A program made the translations under genes and the position numbers. From positions 558,001 through 622,000 of the forward strand of contig JAIWZP010000007.1 in the NCBI GenBank assembly GCA_025201375.1: a stretch of 64,000 nucleotides of DNA. Reading direction: 5' to 3'. The notes under the pieces were generated by a model that was not told where the DNA came from, made no database searches, and was given only the letters and a program-made list of their open reading frames with translations. Positions 22,289 through 31,905 of the stretch are shown piece after piece (within the stretch, counting starts at the first letter, position 1; each line of letters opens with the position of its first letter). The stretch is from Gongronella butleri (Eukaryota; Mucoromycota; Mucoromycetes; Mucorales; Cunninghamellaceae).

Positions 22289-24916
22289 CTAGTGGTGTGG
22301 TAGAGGTGGCGGTGGGGGTTGGACGGCATGGTCATCAGCGGCTTGGCCAGTGTTGGCAGGTTGGAATCGAGCAAGGACCTTTTTCAGGCTTGCTGAGCGC
22401 CAGAGATCGGCCAGCAGGTGCGAATTGCGCTTGGACGCGTAGTATCGCAGATAGGGTGCGGCGCGGTCATTGTCCAACGCGTCGCTGTCTTCAAAATCAT
22501 GACGCGTCATGGAAAATCCGGCGGAATCGTCGTCTGCGGCCCGTTTCTTGCGCGATTCACGCGATCCGGGCGTGGACATGATTGAATCGTCTGCCGTCGA
22601 GAGTGGTTCGCGCGACGTGGTGGTGTCATCGGGGCCCATATCGTCGTCGTCGTCCGCCCCGCGGATGCCGTCGGCGTCAATGGCACTGGCAAAGAGCGCG
22701 TCATCGTCGTCGTCATCGTCGCCATGAACCGTTGTCGCCGATTTGCTGGGTACGGCGTACGTATTGCCATTGCCGGGCCCGCGTCGCGTCGTTGCGCTCT
22801 GCCAAATCGCTGGAAATTTGCTCGAAACGGCCAATGGCTCTGACTTGTGATAAAACGACTCATCGTCGCCATGAACCGTTGTCGCCGATTTGCTGGGTAC
22901 GGCGTACGTATTGCCATTGCCGGGCCCGCGTCGCGTCGTTGCGCTCTGCCAAATCGCTGGAAATTTGCTCGAAACGGCCAATGGCTCTGATTTGTGATAA
23001 AACGACTGGACGCGACGCAAAGTGGGTGTTTTTCGGCTGGCGGTGGTCTCTGCGCTCTTTGAGGCGCGCGGCGCGGGCGATGGCGGTGCGACGCGCACGG
23101 GCCATTCGACGTATGTCTGGTGATGCCGTGCCAAATCGTCGTCGGTCGCCTTTTCAATGCACCAGTATACCATGCTGTTTGGCAAAAGTGCCCCATGCTC
23201 CATCGCTGCCACGTCCCATGGCAAATCTGAATCAGAAATTGACTCACCCGAAGACTGCCGCTGTTGATTTTGCCGATTTTGTTGATTTTGTTGATTTTTC
23301 GCTTGCTGTTGTCCCTGTTGTTGCCCCGGTTGTTGCGCTTGTGGCTGTTGAGACGATTGTGCATTGGCTTGGTCTTTTTCAGGTGGCGGTGCGGGTGGCA
23401 CGGCCGCAAGATAGTGCACCTGGCGCAGGGCAATAAAGTCGCCGTGCAAAATGGGCCGCAACCGGCCGATCAGGATGTCCACGTTGAGTCTTTCGTCCGT
23501 TGCAGCATCGTCATCGCGCGCCATGCCTAAACCAGGCAACTCCACCGTCCACAATGTGCCAGCATCGTGAGCCATTGCCTGCGCCGCTAATGCCTTGTCC
23601 TGCAGCACCAACGGCCGCGTTTGCAGCTGTGCACGCCTTGACCGCGTCAGCACCATCGTGTGCGTCGGCAAAAGCACGCGTGTCGGTGCATTGCTAGGTC
23701 CATTTGCCTCATTGTTGCGCTTGAGACTAAATGTCCGCCGTAACGACGTGTCCTTTTTCTTGCCTGGACTATTTGGGTGACCCGTGATGGATGCGTGCGT
23801 CATGCATGCCGGCGACAAGAATAACTTGGCGCCGCACCGGAGAAATGGCGACTGGTACGTCACCTGTAAATCCGGAAACGCCACATACGCGCATACTTCG
23901 TCGTCGTCGTCGTCGCTCAGTTGGCCGGCTATGGCATCCATGGATGCACCTGTGAATCGCCACAGATATTGGCTCTGTGACGACGTAATGGCTTCCATGT
24001 CCGCCGTGGCAAATTGGAACGTGCCAGCGGCATCGGCGCTCCAACAGAGATATCGGTGTGATGCTTGGTGACGAAGCTTGAACGGCCGATGCAAAGGTAC
24101 GCGATACAGGCACGCCTGGATGACATGCTCGATTTTCCTCCTCCACCGGTCGTCAAGGAATTCGTAAATGGGACAAACATCGTTGCGTTTAATGATCGTC
24201 CACGTCAGACTTTCTTTTCTAAACCGAGCGAGATGTAAATCAAAAAAAAAAAATGTGCATTTTTTTTTTTGGATATTACCTTGCTCATCGTCGTCCGAAC
24301 CATAGGGATGAACAAAATTGGCCCTTTCCTTGTGCATTTTATGCATGACGTCGTCTTTTGCCATGCGCAGCTGAAGCAACGCGTGCTTTTGACGTGAGCG
24401 GTACGATTTGCGCACATGGAGTCGGCGGCCAAGGATGATGCGCTGGGGCCAAAGGAAGCCAAACGTGTGAAAGACGTGGATCAGGTTCAAAAGCGCCTGG
24501 CGCGGATCGTTTGGCTGCAATGCGCGCTCGATGGCGCGCTGGAATTTTTTGGTCGGTCTCAGAATATGATTGACGGGGAACCATGCGCACGTGTCATGCA
24601 GCAGCATATGCAGCGTCTTGGCCTCGACAGTGTCCAAGTGCTGCTGCGGATAAAACACAAGCTGCAGCATGGCAAGGCTGCGCAATGATGTATCATTGCT
24701 TGTGTCCCACACCACGCCATGCTCCACGAGCCGGCTCGTCCACGTTGTCGTCGTCACAAGCGTGGCCGTCGTATTTTCGGACACCAAGCGCACCATCCGC
24801 GGCAGTCGCTGCTGCACAAAGCACGGCTCCTTGGCAAGCTCACCCGATGGCGTCAGGCCAAGCTTCCACTCGGGTAGCCGCTCCAAGATATCCTTTGTCA
24901 CCCCGGGATCGAGCAT
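22289..24916 (-). CDS. large protein of unknown function with WP-x-IILG motif and disordered tail
   Basis: Best model: exons 24916-24280 and 24213-22289, 853 residues. The frame runs unbroken from 25042, but ATG first appears at 24916, and a 66-base T-rich segment at 24214-24279 looks like an in-frame intron. Residues 1-165 form a compact domain ending in FGFLWPQRIILGRR (about 152-165), a motif I associate loosely with fungal MACPF-like and related proteins. Residues about 260-480 may hold a second beta-rich domain (HRYLCWSADAAGTFQFA). The C-terminal 350 residues are disordered, Gln/Asn- and Asp-rich, with a 49-residue segment present twice (YHKSEPLAVSSKFPAIW in each). I do not assign a function; the family link is weak. 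Confidence 0.55.
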   Translation of the reverse strand: MLDPGVTKDILERLPEWKLGLTPSGELAKEPCFVQQRLPRMVRLVSENTTATLVTTTTWTSRLVEHGVVWDTSNDTSLRSLAMLQLVFYPQQHLDTVEAKTLHMLLHDTCAWFPVNHILRPTKKFQRAIERALQPNDPRQALLNLIHVFHTFGFLWPQRIILGRRLHVRKSYRSRQKHALLQLRMAKDDVMHKMHKERANFVHPYGSDDDEQGNIQKKKCTFFFFDLHLARFRKESLTWTIIKRNDVCPIYEFLDDRWRRKIEHVIQACLYRVPLHRPFKLRHQASHRYLCWSADAAGTFQFATADMEAITSSQSQYLWRFTGASMDAIAGQLSDDDDDEVCAYVAFPDLQVTYQSPFLRCGAKLFLSPACMTHASITGHPNSPGKKKDTSLRRTFSLKRNNEANGPSNAPTRVLLPTHTMVLTRSRRAQLQTRPLVLQDKALAAQAMAHDAGTLWTVELPGLGMARDDDAATDERLNVDILIGRLRPILHGDFIALRQVHYLAAVPPAPPPEKDQANAQSSQQPQAQQPGQQQGQQQAKNQQNQQNRQNQQRQSSGESISDSDLPWDVAAMEHGALLPNSMVYWCIEKATDDDLARHHQTYVEWPVRVAPPSPAPRASKSAETTASRKTPTLRRVQSFYHKSEPLAVSSKFPAIWQSATTRRGPGNGNTYAVPSKSATTVHGDDESFYHKSEPLAVSSKFPAIWQSATTRRGPGNGNTYAVPSKSATTVHGDDDDDDDALFASAIDADGIRGADDDDDMGPDDTTTSREPLSTADDSIMSTPGSRESRKKRAADDDSAGFSMTRHDFEDSDALDNDRAAPYLRYYASKRNSHLLADLWRSASLKKVLARFQPANTGQAADDHAVQPPPPPLPHH
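22714..23007. repeat. 147-base in-frame tandem duplication
   Basis: Bases 22714-22860 are repeated at 22861-23007 with essentially one substitution seen (tctgac versus tctgat). The 147-base unit equals 49 codons, so the host frame is kept. The near identity indicates a recent event. Confidence 0.93.
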
Positions 24917-27357
24917 GTCGGGTACAATAAGAAAAGAAAGAAACAATGAAAATTGGGCTAAGGCACCCCCTTTTTTGCCGAGTTTGGGCTCGTGTTTTTT
25001 GGGGTCACCATTCAATGTCAGCTGGACCGATGCGTGCAACAATGCGCAGGCAAATCAAATGAGATCCATCACGGCAATTTAGCAATCTCATCAATGAACG
25101 GGATCTACATCTGTGCGCCGCCCCCGTCCAACTTTTGAAATCATTGCAATTACGCAGCAATTGAAGGGGCTTTTCCAGGGGCGGGGAGCCGGGGACGAGC
25201 GCATTCCAGCTCCGCCATGACGCGCTCTCACCTCTCAGGCACCCACTTGAGCGGATTCAAGCTTTCAATCTTGTACGAACTGTGTGCCACGTGCCAATGA
25301 CATCGTTTTTAGCATCTTGCAAGCCATTTCTCCTCGGCAATGTACGACAATCGCGTTAGCGCATTTTCATGTTCAATTTACTGTAAACTCTTATTTCAAG
25401 ACTGCAGCCCTAGAAAGAAAAGCTAGCCATGGAAAAACAAAATTTAGCGTTTTTTTTTTTTTTTGCATCTCGTGCGCGCTGTAGTACGGTCCCCACTACT
25501 GTATGATACTGTAGATACAGCAATTTGTACAATATTATCATACTGTATGTCCCGTACCCTACAAAAAAAGTGTTGCAAAGTCAATTTTTCTGCTGTGCCG
25601 GCTGTGAAATTTATCACTTTAATCTCATCTGAGTATTGATCAATACAGTAATGGCTCCAATGACATGAAATTTTGTAGAACAATGGTTTGGATGTACAAA
25701 AAAGAATATAAAATTACTGTATGACATGGATATAGTAAGCGGGTTTTGAAAAAGATTAAAAAGGGGAACCTAACGCGTCACGCGACGCGACGCGTACCCA
25801 AGCGTGTACAATGGCCTGTGGAGACGAATTGACATTATGAATCGATACTGTATCTCCAAAGACAATCATGGAGGTGCCTGATTATTTTTGTCAATTCATT
25901 TTAGGGCTCACGCGTCAAGGCGTCATGCCAGAGCAGCGCAGCGTGTCAATTGGCCAAAATGTCACCGTGGCGCGTCTGACGTGCGTGTCATATGTCGCGA
26001 TCGCATTAATGTGACCGTGATGCCCTAATTGGTTGATATCATATAATCACAGATACTCATAAATATCAATACGTATGTAGCATCTACATAACAGTACTCT
26101 TACAGTATGCTTTCAAAATATGATATCATACATACTACTGTAGTAATGTATAGTATACTGTATGTATGATATCGTAAAATCGTACAGTAGCTGTGCCTCC
26201 TCCAGAAATTTTTTTACAGCTACCTAGCTACCCGCAGATGAAAGTTGCGTACTGTAAAGGCATAAACTACGGCCCAGTGCTCAACAACATGGACCCGTCC
26301 GATTTTTTTTCGACTCGAAAATCGCAAAAACCTCTTATATTTTGCACTATTTTGCAATCATCTCGCCATCTGCATGGTCGACCCCGCTCAAAAACAGCTG
26401 CATCGCTTTCAGCGCAAAAATTGCAACAAAGTTTAAACCCCCAAAGCGCTACAGTACGACCACTTTTGAAAATTCAGGGGTCACTCAGGGGTCACACATT
26501 TCAATCTCAGAAAAAGCCAAATTTGGAAAATTTCGAACTCCGAATGATCAATGCATCTCAAACAGGTAACTCCGACGATTTGCGATTGGCTGACAAAATG
26601 GCAGGTCGCCCTAGCTTTAAGAACAATAATGCCCAAAGAGTGACGCATGAACGGCGATCGACTGAGAAAGTTGCCTACTTTGGTGCGATTTTTTTGCAAA
26701 AATTTTAGGTTTGAGACTTCCAAATTAAATGCGTGGATTGCATGGAATTTTTATTTTTTTTGAATTTTTTTATTTTTTATTTTGCACAATTTTATGCGCT
26801 GAGTGGTGGGCTGCAGCCTGGTAAAATAAATGACCGATGCAAAAAGCTAATAAAACCCAAGCTAGCGCACTGAAAGTCATCACATAAGATGCTTTGCTCC
26901 CCTGTTTGTTAGTAAAACTGCAATGAAAACCACAGGTTTATTAGACGGTTGTCGAGTAAATCGCGATTAATGATTTTGTTGAAAAAGTGGATTTTCTCTG
27001 TGAGTTTTTTCGATCATCCATCGACGTGATGATTGATACAATACTCGTCTCATTTGACAGAGATTGTTGAATGCCTTCTTCGAGCCAACAAGCGGCCAAC
27101 ACCCAACAGACATTCTGAAATGACACCCGAGTGCTTCTCTTTCAAAGTTCAAAAACAACGGTATCATAATAATACAGTACTGTACTGTACAGTACTGTAC
27201 CAGTTTCATCGCGATCCACAAAATATTTCGAGAGCAGCCATCAGCCAATGCTGATGAATTTGTGAATATATCGATATCATACGTATTATTTTACAGTATC
27301 ATATCATACGTACTGTAGATTCATCATCTGGGCAACTGTCTAATAAATCTTCTACAG
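24917..27357. other. AT-rich island dense in TACTGTA/TACAGTA palindromes
   Basis: Starts with an ordinary upstream flank. From about 25480 it becomes AT-rich, with TACTGTA or its complement recurring many times, for example near 25498, 25515, 25547, 26095-26165, 27174-27200 and 27300-27320. An imperfect inverted repeat spans about 25480-25563. The 18-base GC motif at 25781-25798 also occurs at 1748-1765. A 516-base open frame at 26193-26708 lacks an ATG start and shows no known domain. It looks like transposon-derived or target-rich DNA. Confidence 0.6.
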
Positions 27358-27359
27358 TA

Positions 27360-27565
27360 CCGTGGCTCTCAAAAGTGATCCAAATTTTGGGAATCGCACA
27401 CAAATTTTGTTTGTTCTCATTCAATAATGATCGGATAAAAACGCTATTTATACTATTAGATAGCCCTATTTGAATTCTATAATGTGTTAAAATTTCAATT
27501 TGATATGTTCAATATTGATCGAGCTACAGCGCGTAATAAAATCGGAGTTATTTGGATCACTTTTG
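27360..27565 (+). repeat. left terminal inverted repeat of Tc1 element
   Basis: Complementary to 28779-28984. The outer end carries AAAAGTGATCCAAA, and the inner end carries the reversed copy TTTGGATCACTTTT, so each arm itself ends in inverted copies of the same block. Confidence 0.95.
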
Positions 27566-27596
27566 ACGCGTCGCTACTTTTTTTTTATTTTTTTAT

Positions 27597-28616
27597 TTAA
27601 TATTTCGTCCAACGACCGTTCGCCTTAATAACTGCTTTGCACCTGTCAGGCATGGACTCAATGTACTTACGAACCATTTCTTTAGGAATGTCGTTGTACC
27701 AGACGTGCACTACACGCTCCCAAAGTTCATTCATGCCTTTGGGTACAGTCTCGTATCGAAAAAGCTTTTGCTTGAGCAAGGCCCACATGTTTTCAATTGG
27801 GTTAAGATCAGGAGACTGCGCGGGCCACTCCATGACTGTAAACGGCTGTTCCGCCAACCAGTCTTGCACTAAATGTGACTTATGCTTGGGGTCATTATCC
27901 TGTTGAAATATGACGCGCGCAGGATCGAACTCCTTTTCACGAATAGACGCCCACAAATCTTCCTTTAGGATGTCCAAGTAGAGGTGCTTATCCATCGTAG
28001 TGTCTATCTTTGTGATATACCCAACACCCTCCCAGGTGATGCAGCTCCAAACCATTACATTACCACCACCATGCTTCACGGTTTGTTGAACATGACGCGG
28101 TTGAATGTTTTCTTGGGGCCGCTTCCAGGCATAGTTCTTTCCATCCGAGCCATACCGGTTGATTTTCACTTCGTCTGACCAAATAACACGTTTCCAGTCT
28201 TCGATGGTCCAGTGCTGATGCATGCGAGCCCAGTTTAAGCGTCGAATTCGGTTGACTTCACTGATGAGAGGTTTTTTTGGCTTCACAAAGGCAACTAGCC
28301 CTGCTTCCTGCAGTGCTCTACGAACAGTATGAGTACTAACAACAATACCGTGGTCCTCCTGTAGCTTGTTTTTGACTTCCACCGCATTTTCCACACCAAA
28401 CTTGGTGATGGCACGCACGCAATACTTCTTCATGCGATCGTTGAGAAGAGTTGGACGTCCCATTGTCGCCACTTTTGCAACCAACGGTTTGGAAACGCGT
28501 AGTCTTTGGACTGCACCATAGCTAGCACCAGTCTTCCGCATAATTTGGCGGATAGAGAGCCCGTCCTGAACGTGCTTGAGAATGGTGTTTCGCTGATCAG
28601 TAGTTACTTTGCCCAT
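27597..28616 (-). CDS. Tc1-type DD34E transposase
   Basis: A 339-residue uninterrupted protein. The N terminus has paired helix-turn-helix DNA-binding domains (TILKHVQDGLSIRQIMRKTG, then a GRPT hinge and a second domain to about residue 110). The catalytic triad is complete: Asp in VIWSDEVKIN, Asp in FQQDNDPKHKS, and Glu in SPDLNPIENMW, with 34 residues between the last two. The enzyme cuts and pastes the surrounding element. The gene lies between the terminal repeats in the expected place, with no introns. It reads as functional, although activity is unproven. Confidence 0.96.
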   Translation of the reverse strand: MGKVTTDQRNTILKHVQDGLSIRQIMRKTGASYGAVQRLRVSKPLVAKVATMGRPTLLNDRMKKYCVRAITKFGVENAVEVKNKLQEDHGIVVSTHTVRRALQEAGLVAFVKPKKPLISEVNRIRRLNWARMHQHWTIEDWKRVIWSDEVKINRYGSDGKNYAWKRPQENIQPRHVQQTVKHGGGNVMVWSCITWEGVGYITKIDTTMDKHLYLDILKEDLWASIREKEFDPARVIFQQDNDPKHKSHLVQDWLAEQPFTVMEWPAQSPDLNPIENMWALLKQKLFRYETVPKGMNELWERVVHVWYNDIPKEMVRKYIESMPDRCKAVIKANGRWTKY

Positions 28617-28778
28617 TGCTGGAATGCCGGTAATGAGCTAGTGATTCGACGGTAATGAAGAGTAGAAAGTGACTCCAACAAAGAAGACAAGGAAAGTGTG
28701 CCTAGAAAGAAAAAAAAAGAAAAAACAACCTGCTCCAAAACCCCGATCAGGCAGGAGCAATTTCAGGCACGTGGGCGG

Positions 28779-28984
28779 CAAAAGTGATCCAATTGACTCC
28801 AATTTTATTACGCGCTGTAGCTCGATCAATATCGAACGTATCAAATTGAAATTTTAACACATTATAGAATTCAAATAGGGCTATCTAATAGTGTAAATAT
28901 TGTTTTTATCCGATCATTATTGAATGAGAACAAATAACATTTGTGTGAGATTTCCAAAATTTGGATCACTTTTGAGAGCCACGG
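28779..28984 (-). repeat. right terminal inverted repeat of Tc1 element
   Basis: The inverted partner of 27360-27565, same length, with the same nested AAAAGTGATCC blocks at both ends of the arm. Confidence 0.95.
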
Positions 28985-28986
28985 TA

Positions 28987-29377
28987 CGTATTATTATGGA
29001 TTTTATAATACTGATACAGTAGCGAGACACACCAAAATAACAACCAAGCGACAAAGTTTATTATTTGGATGCACATCCTCCATCGAGAATTTTGGTGGAT
29101 AACGTTGTATTTGTGACATCTCGTGAAATTGGCGTTTTTCTCAACAACGATCTGTTTGACCTCTGAGTTTACTGTACAACCAAACAACGGCAAAGATTGT
29201 GCTGGCGAGCGATCTATGATAATGGGTGGGGTCTCGCGAAATACAGTAATTTGACAAAACGTTGTGTCGATCAAGAAATTCAGGTTCGGGGTACGTATCA
29301 ATGGGGGGGGGAGATTTTTTTTTAAAAAAAGGGGTAATCTACGGTATGTATGTATGATACAGCATGTAGCTTTTTTT
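28987..29377. other. AT-rich flank of transposon
   Basis: Continues the AT-rich island to the 3' end of OMA1, with more TACAGTA copies (near 29018 and 29365). A minus-strand open frame inside it has no recognisable domain. Confidence 0.45.
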
Positions 29378-30701
29378 TTATTTCAGTGGCCATAGCCTAT
29401 TGATGAGCTTTGACGCCCACCCCCTTGCTTTAGCGACGGCAGAATCGTCGACGTCTGGGTGTTGTGGTTTGCCATTCAGCTTGATTGCCTCTTCGTAAAG
29501 GACGACGGCCTCATCCATGTGCTCGCGGATGTAGGCGACACGTTCTGAGCTTGGCGGATGGCTTGAGCCGAACCATGCGGTCATGAAGCCCTCAAGGACG
29601 TCATTGAAGGTGATTTCGATTTCCTTTTGTTCCTCTTTTTCGAGTTTTGCGATTTCCTCGTCGATTTCGGCCATGAGTTCCCAGACGTCGAGGGCAATGC
29701 GCGGGTCGTAGCCGGCTTTTGCGAGAAAGCGCAATCCGACAAGATCAGCCTCGCGTTCGAGAGGTCTGCTGTAGGATGTGTCTGCTTCGCGATCAATGTA
29801 GGCGCGGATGGTTTCGTGGATCTTCTCATTGACGTAGGGTCCAAAGGCATCGGTGACCATCCAGAGCACGCCGCGTGTGATGTCGCCGAGCATCAGCATA
29901 AGCGACACAAACCCGTGTGTCTCTGCAAAGTGCCTCTGCACGCTGTGCGCCATTTCGTGGCTCAGGATGACCGCCATCTTGTTGGGGTCGTAGCCCATCA
30001 CTTGCATCATCAAGTCATAAACCAGAATGTGCCGCCCAGCGCACATCGCGTTCAGTGTCATATCATCCTCAATCAGATGCACCACGTATCGCTCTGCGGC
30101 AGAAAGAGACGCCTCATCGTCCATTTTGCGCACAGGCGCCGAAATGTCGTCCTGCGCCGCCTTGGCCAAGTTTGCCACAATTGATTTGAGCCACACGACA
30201 CGCGGATGTTCATCCGCAGCCACAAAAGGGCTCTGAGCAACAAGCATCTCGTCGACGGCCTTGTCCACCTCCACCTTTTCTTCCTCATCCGACATGTATA
30301 GGAAGCGCATCCTCTGTGTATTGGGTGCCTAAGAAGATGCGACGAAATTGAGCCCATTGTCTCCACGTTTCCCTTTTTTTTTTTTTTTTTTTGCTTACAA
30401 GATCGAGACCGACCGCCAGCAGAAGCGTCAAACCCACAAGAGGCACGCCTACAAGGATTTTCCCGGCGGTGGCGCCCTTGCCCTTGCGCAGCGAGTGTGG
30501 TAACAAGGTCAATGAGGTCTTTGACGAGAGCGACACCAAGCTGACGAGCTTGCCTGATTTGACGAGGCCGGCGAGCACGGCGGGCAAAGGGAGCAAAGGC
30601 ACGGGACGCATGCTGGACGCTTGGAACGAGCGCCACTGGATGCCCGCGTGAGGGCAATGGCAATAGCGCGAGGCAAGGCGCCGAGCAGGGGTAAGGAGCA
30701 T
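29378..30701 (-). CDS. OMA1: mitochondrial M48 metalloprotease Oma1
   Basis: Exons 30701-30399 and 30328-29378 encode 417 residues. The N terminus is Arg-rich and amphipathic (MLLTPARRLASRYCHCPH), a mitochondrial presequence, followed by a membrane segment (about residues 78-100, ILVGVPLVGLTLLLAVGL). APNTQRMRFLYMSDEEE at the exon 2 start is the Oma1-typical lead-in. The zinc site HEMAH lies at about residues 225-229, with the third ligand in LEREADLVGLRF. Oma1 is an inner-membrane stress protease that processes OPA1/Mgm1-type substrates and supports membrane-protein turnover. All catalytic residues are present. It shares a 243-base divergent promoter with the TXNDC9-like gene. Confidence 0.93.
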
Positions 30702-30944
30702 GGCGCAAAACAAAGGAACAAAGAAGTAATAAAGAAAAAAGAAAAAGAATTGTTTCCCCTGTCGCCGCCCTTTTTCAAGCATTTTGCATCGATGTGCTTG
30801 GCTGCTGATGCCCAAAAAGGAAACTCAGGGGTGGCACAAAAAAATCAAAACCAGGGCGCGCGCTGTCACCCGAGCGGGGAATCTTTTATTTCTCTCTTTT
30901 TTACTTTCTTCTCGTTACTGCTTTGCAAAAGGGGCTGCAACACC
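30702..30944. promoter_or_regulatory. shared divergent promoter, OMA1 and TXNDC9-like gene
   Basis: The 243 bases between divergent ATG codons. A-rich sequence lies beside OMA1 and a T-rich tract (30892-30910) beside the plus-strand gene. Confidence 0.4.
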
Positions 30945-31740
30945 ATGTCCAGGTAACGCCACAATGGCTGTTTCCACGCGCCGTCTTAATCCAATTGCGT
31001 GTTATTAATAGACAACGCGACCTTGAAGACTTGAGCGACGACGACGCCCTGTTTGAAGAACTTGAAAAGGATGATGACCTTGTCATGGCGTCCATTCGCG
31101 AGCAGCGTCTCAAAGAGATCCAAGAAGAGTAAGAAAGAAAGTCGTACCAGTGTCACGTGTTATTGGCGAAAATGAGAGGTATTGATGGCCCATTTTTGAT
31201 TTTTTTGCTAGATTTTCACGTCGCGAGACGATTCAGACGCACGGCAGCTTGGCCGAGATTGACAATGAGAAGGAATTGATGGACACGACGGTCAAGGAAA
31301 AGTACATGGTTGCGCATTTTTACCATCCGGACTTCCGACGCTGCAAAATCATGGACAAGCATCTTGCCGAGCTTGCCAGGGACTATAAGGATACCCGCTT
31401 TGTCAAGATCAGCGTCGACAATGCGCCTTTTCTTGTTGAAAAGCTGCAGGTGCGTGTGCTGCCATGCGTCATTGGCTGGGTCGATGGGTACATCAAGACA
31501 AAAATCGTTGGCTTTGACGAGCTCGGCAACACGGACGATTTCTCCACCAACCGCCTTGCCATGCAATTCATCTCGGCTGGTAATAGAATGAAAAAGAGGA
31601 TGTTTGAGGTCGCGTGACTCAAGTTTTTAATGATTTTTGGCTATTTAGGTGTCATCCGTCGCAAGGATTCCACCGCGACGCACGTGAAAAAATCCATATT
31701 TCAGTCTGGTGGCGGCGACAGCGATGAGGACGATGATTGA
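30945..31740 (+). CDS. TXNDC9/Plp1-like thioredoxin-fold phosducin-family protein
   Basis: Exons 30945-30952, 31012-31128, 31212-31579 and 31649-31740 encode 194 residues. The first coding exon is only 8 bases (M-S and part of R). An acidic helical N terminus is followed by the thioredoxin-like domain. The usual redox site is replaced by FYHPDFRRCKIMDKHLAEL with a single cysteine, exactly as in TXNDC9/PLP3-type proteins. These bind the CCT chaperonin and modulate actin and tubulin folding. VEKLQVRVLPCVIGWVDG is also family-typical. The C terminus is acidic. The 8-base exon is supported by correct phase and conserved sequence after the join. Confidence 0.9.
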
Positions 31741-31905
31741 GGGCATTTGGAAAAAAAAAAAGAGGAAAACTGGCCCATCTGTATATAGTGTGTTTTGCTT
31801 TAATCTGCCAATTTCGCCGCTTTTGTGTGCCAATTCGTAAAGAAACTAGGTTGCCGTGCATGCATTGATGCTTTTTTTTTTATTGCCACTGTTTGTTTTT
31901 CACGA

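Larger units (their letters stand above)
27358..28986 (-). mobile_element. Tc1/mariner DD34E transposon, apparently intact
   Basis: A 1,625-base element (27360-28984) flanked by TA on both sides (27358-27359 and 28985-28986), the usual Tc1 target duplication. It begins CCGTGGCTCTCAAAAGTG and ends with the exact complement. Both terminal repeats are 206 bases and differ at about a dozen positions by eye. It encloses one uninterrupted transposase gene on the minus strand. An intact gene and clear ends suggest recent or current mobility. Confidence 0.95.

Noticed and set aside
22582..23436. Long plus-strand open frame opposite the 853-residue protein
   Set aside because: It mirrors the low-complexity and duplicated codons of the real minus-strand gene; Arg/Cys-rich and without domain.
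24214..24279. Lys/Phe run read as protein inside the 853-residue gene
   Set aside because: It has a GTAATA donor, poly-T and an AG acceptor, and removal keeps the frame, so it is better read as an intron.
24917..25042. Upstream extension of the 853-residue protein frame to 25042
   Set aside because: The frame opens with TTG; no ATG occurs before 24916 and the segment is a T-rich leader on the coding strand.
26193..26708. 516-base plus-strand open frame in the AT-rich island
   Set aside because: It starts at GTG rather than ATG, shows no known motif and lies in repeat-like DNA; kept only as part of the island.
28966..29301. Minus-strand open frame overlapping the transposon flank
   Set aside because: No recognisable domain and no ATG in a good context; it crosses the transposon boundary.
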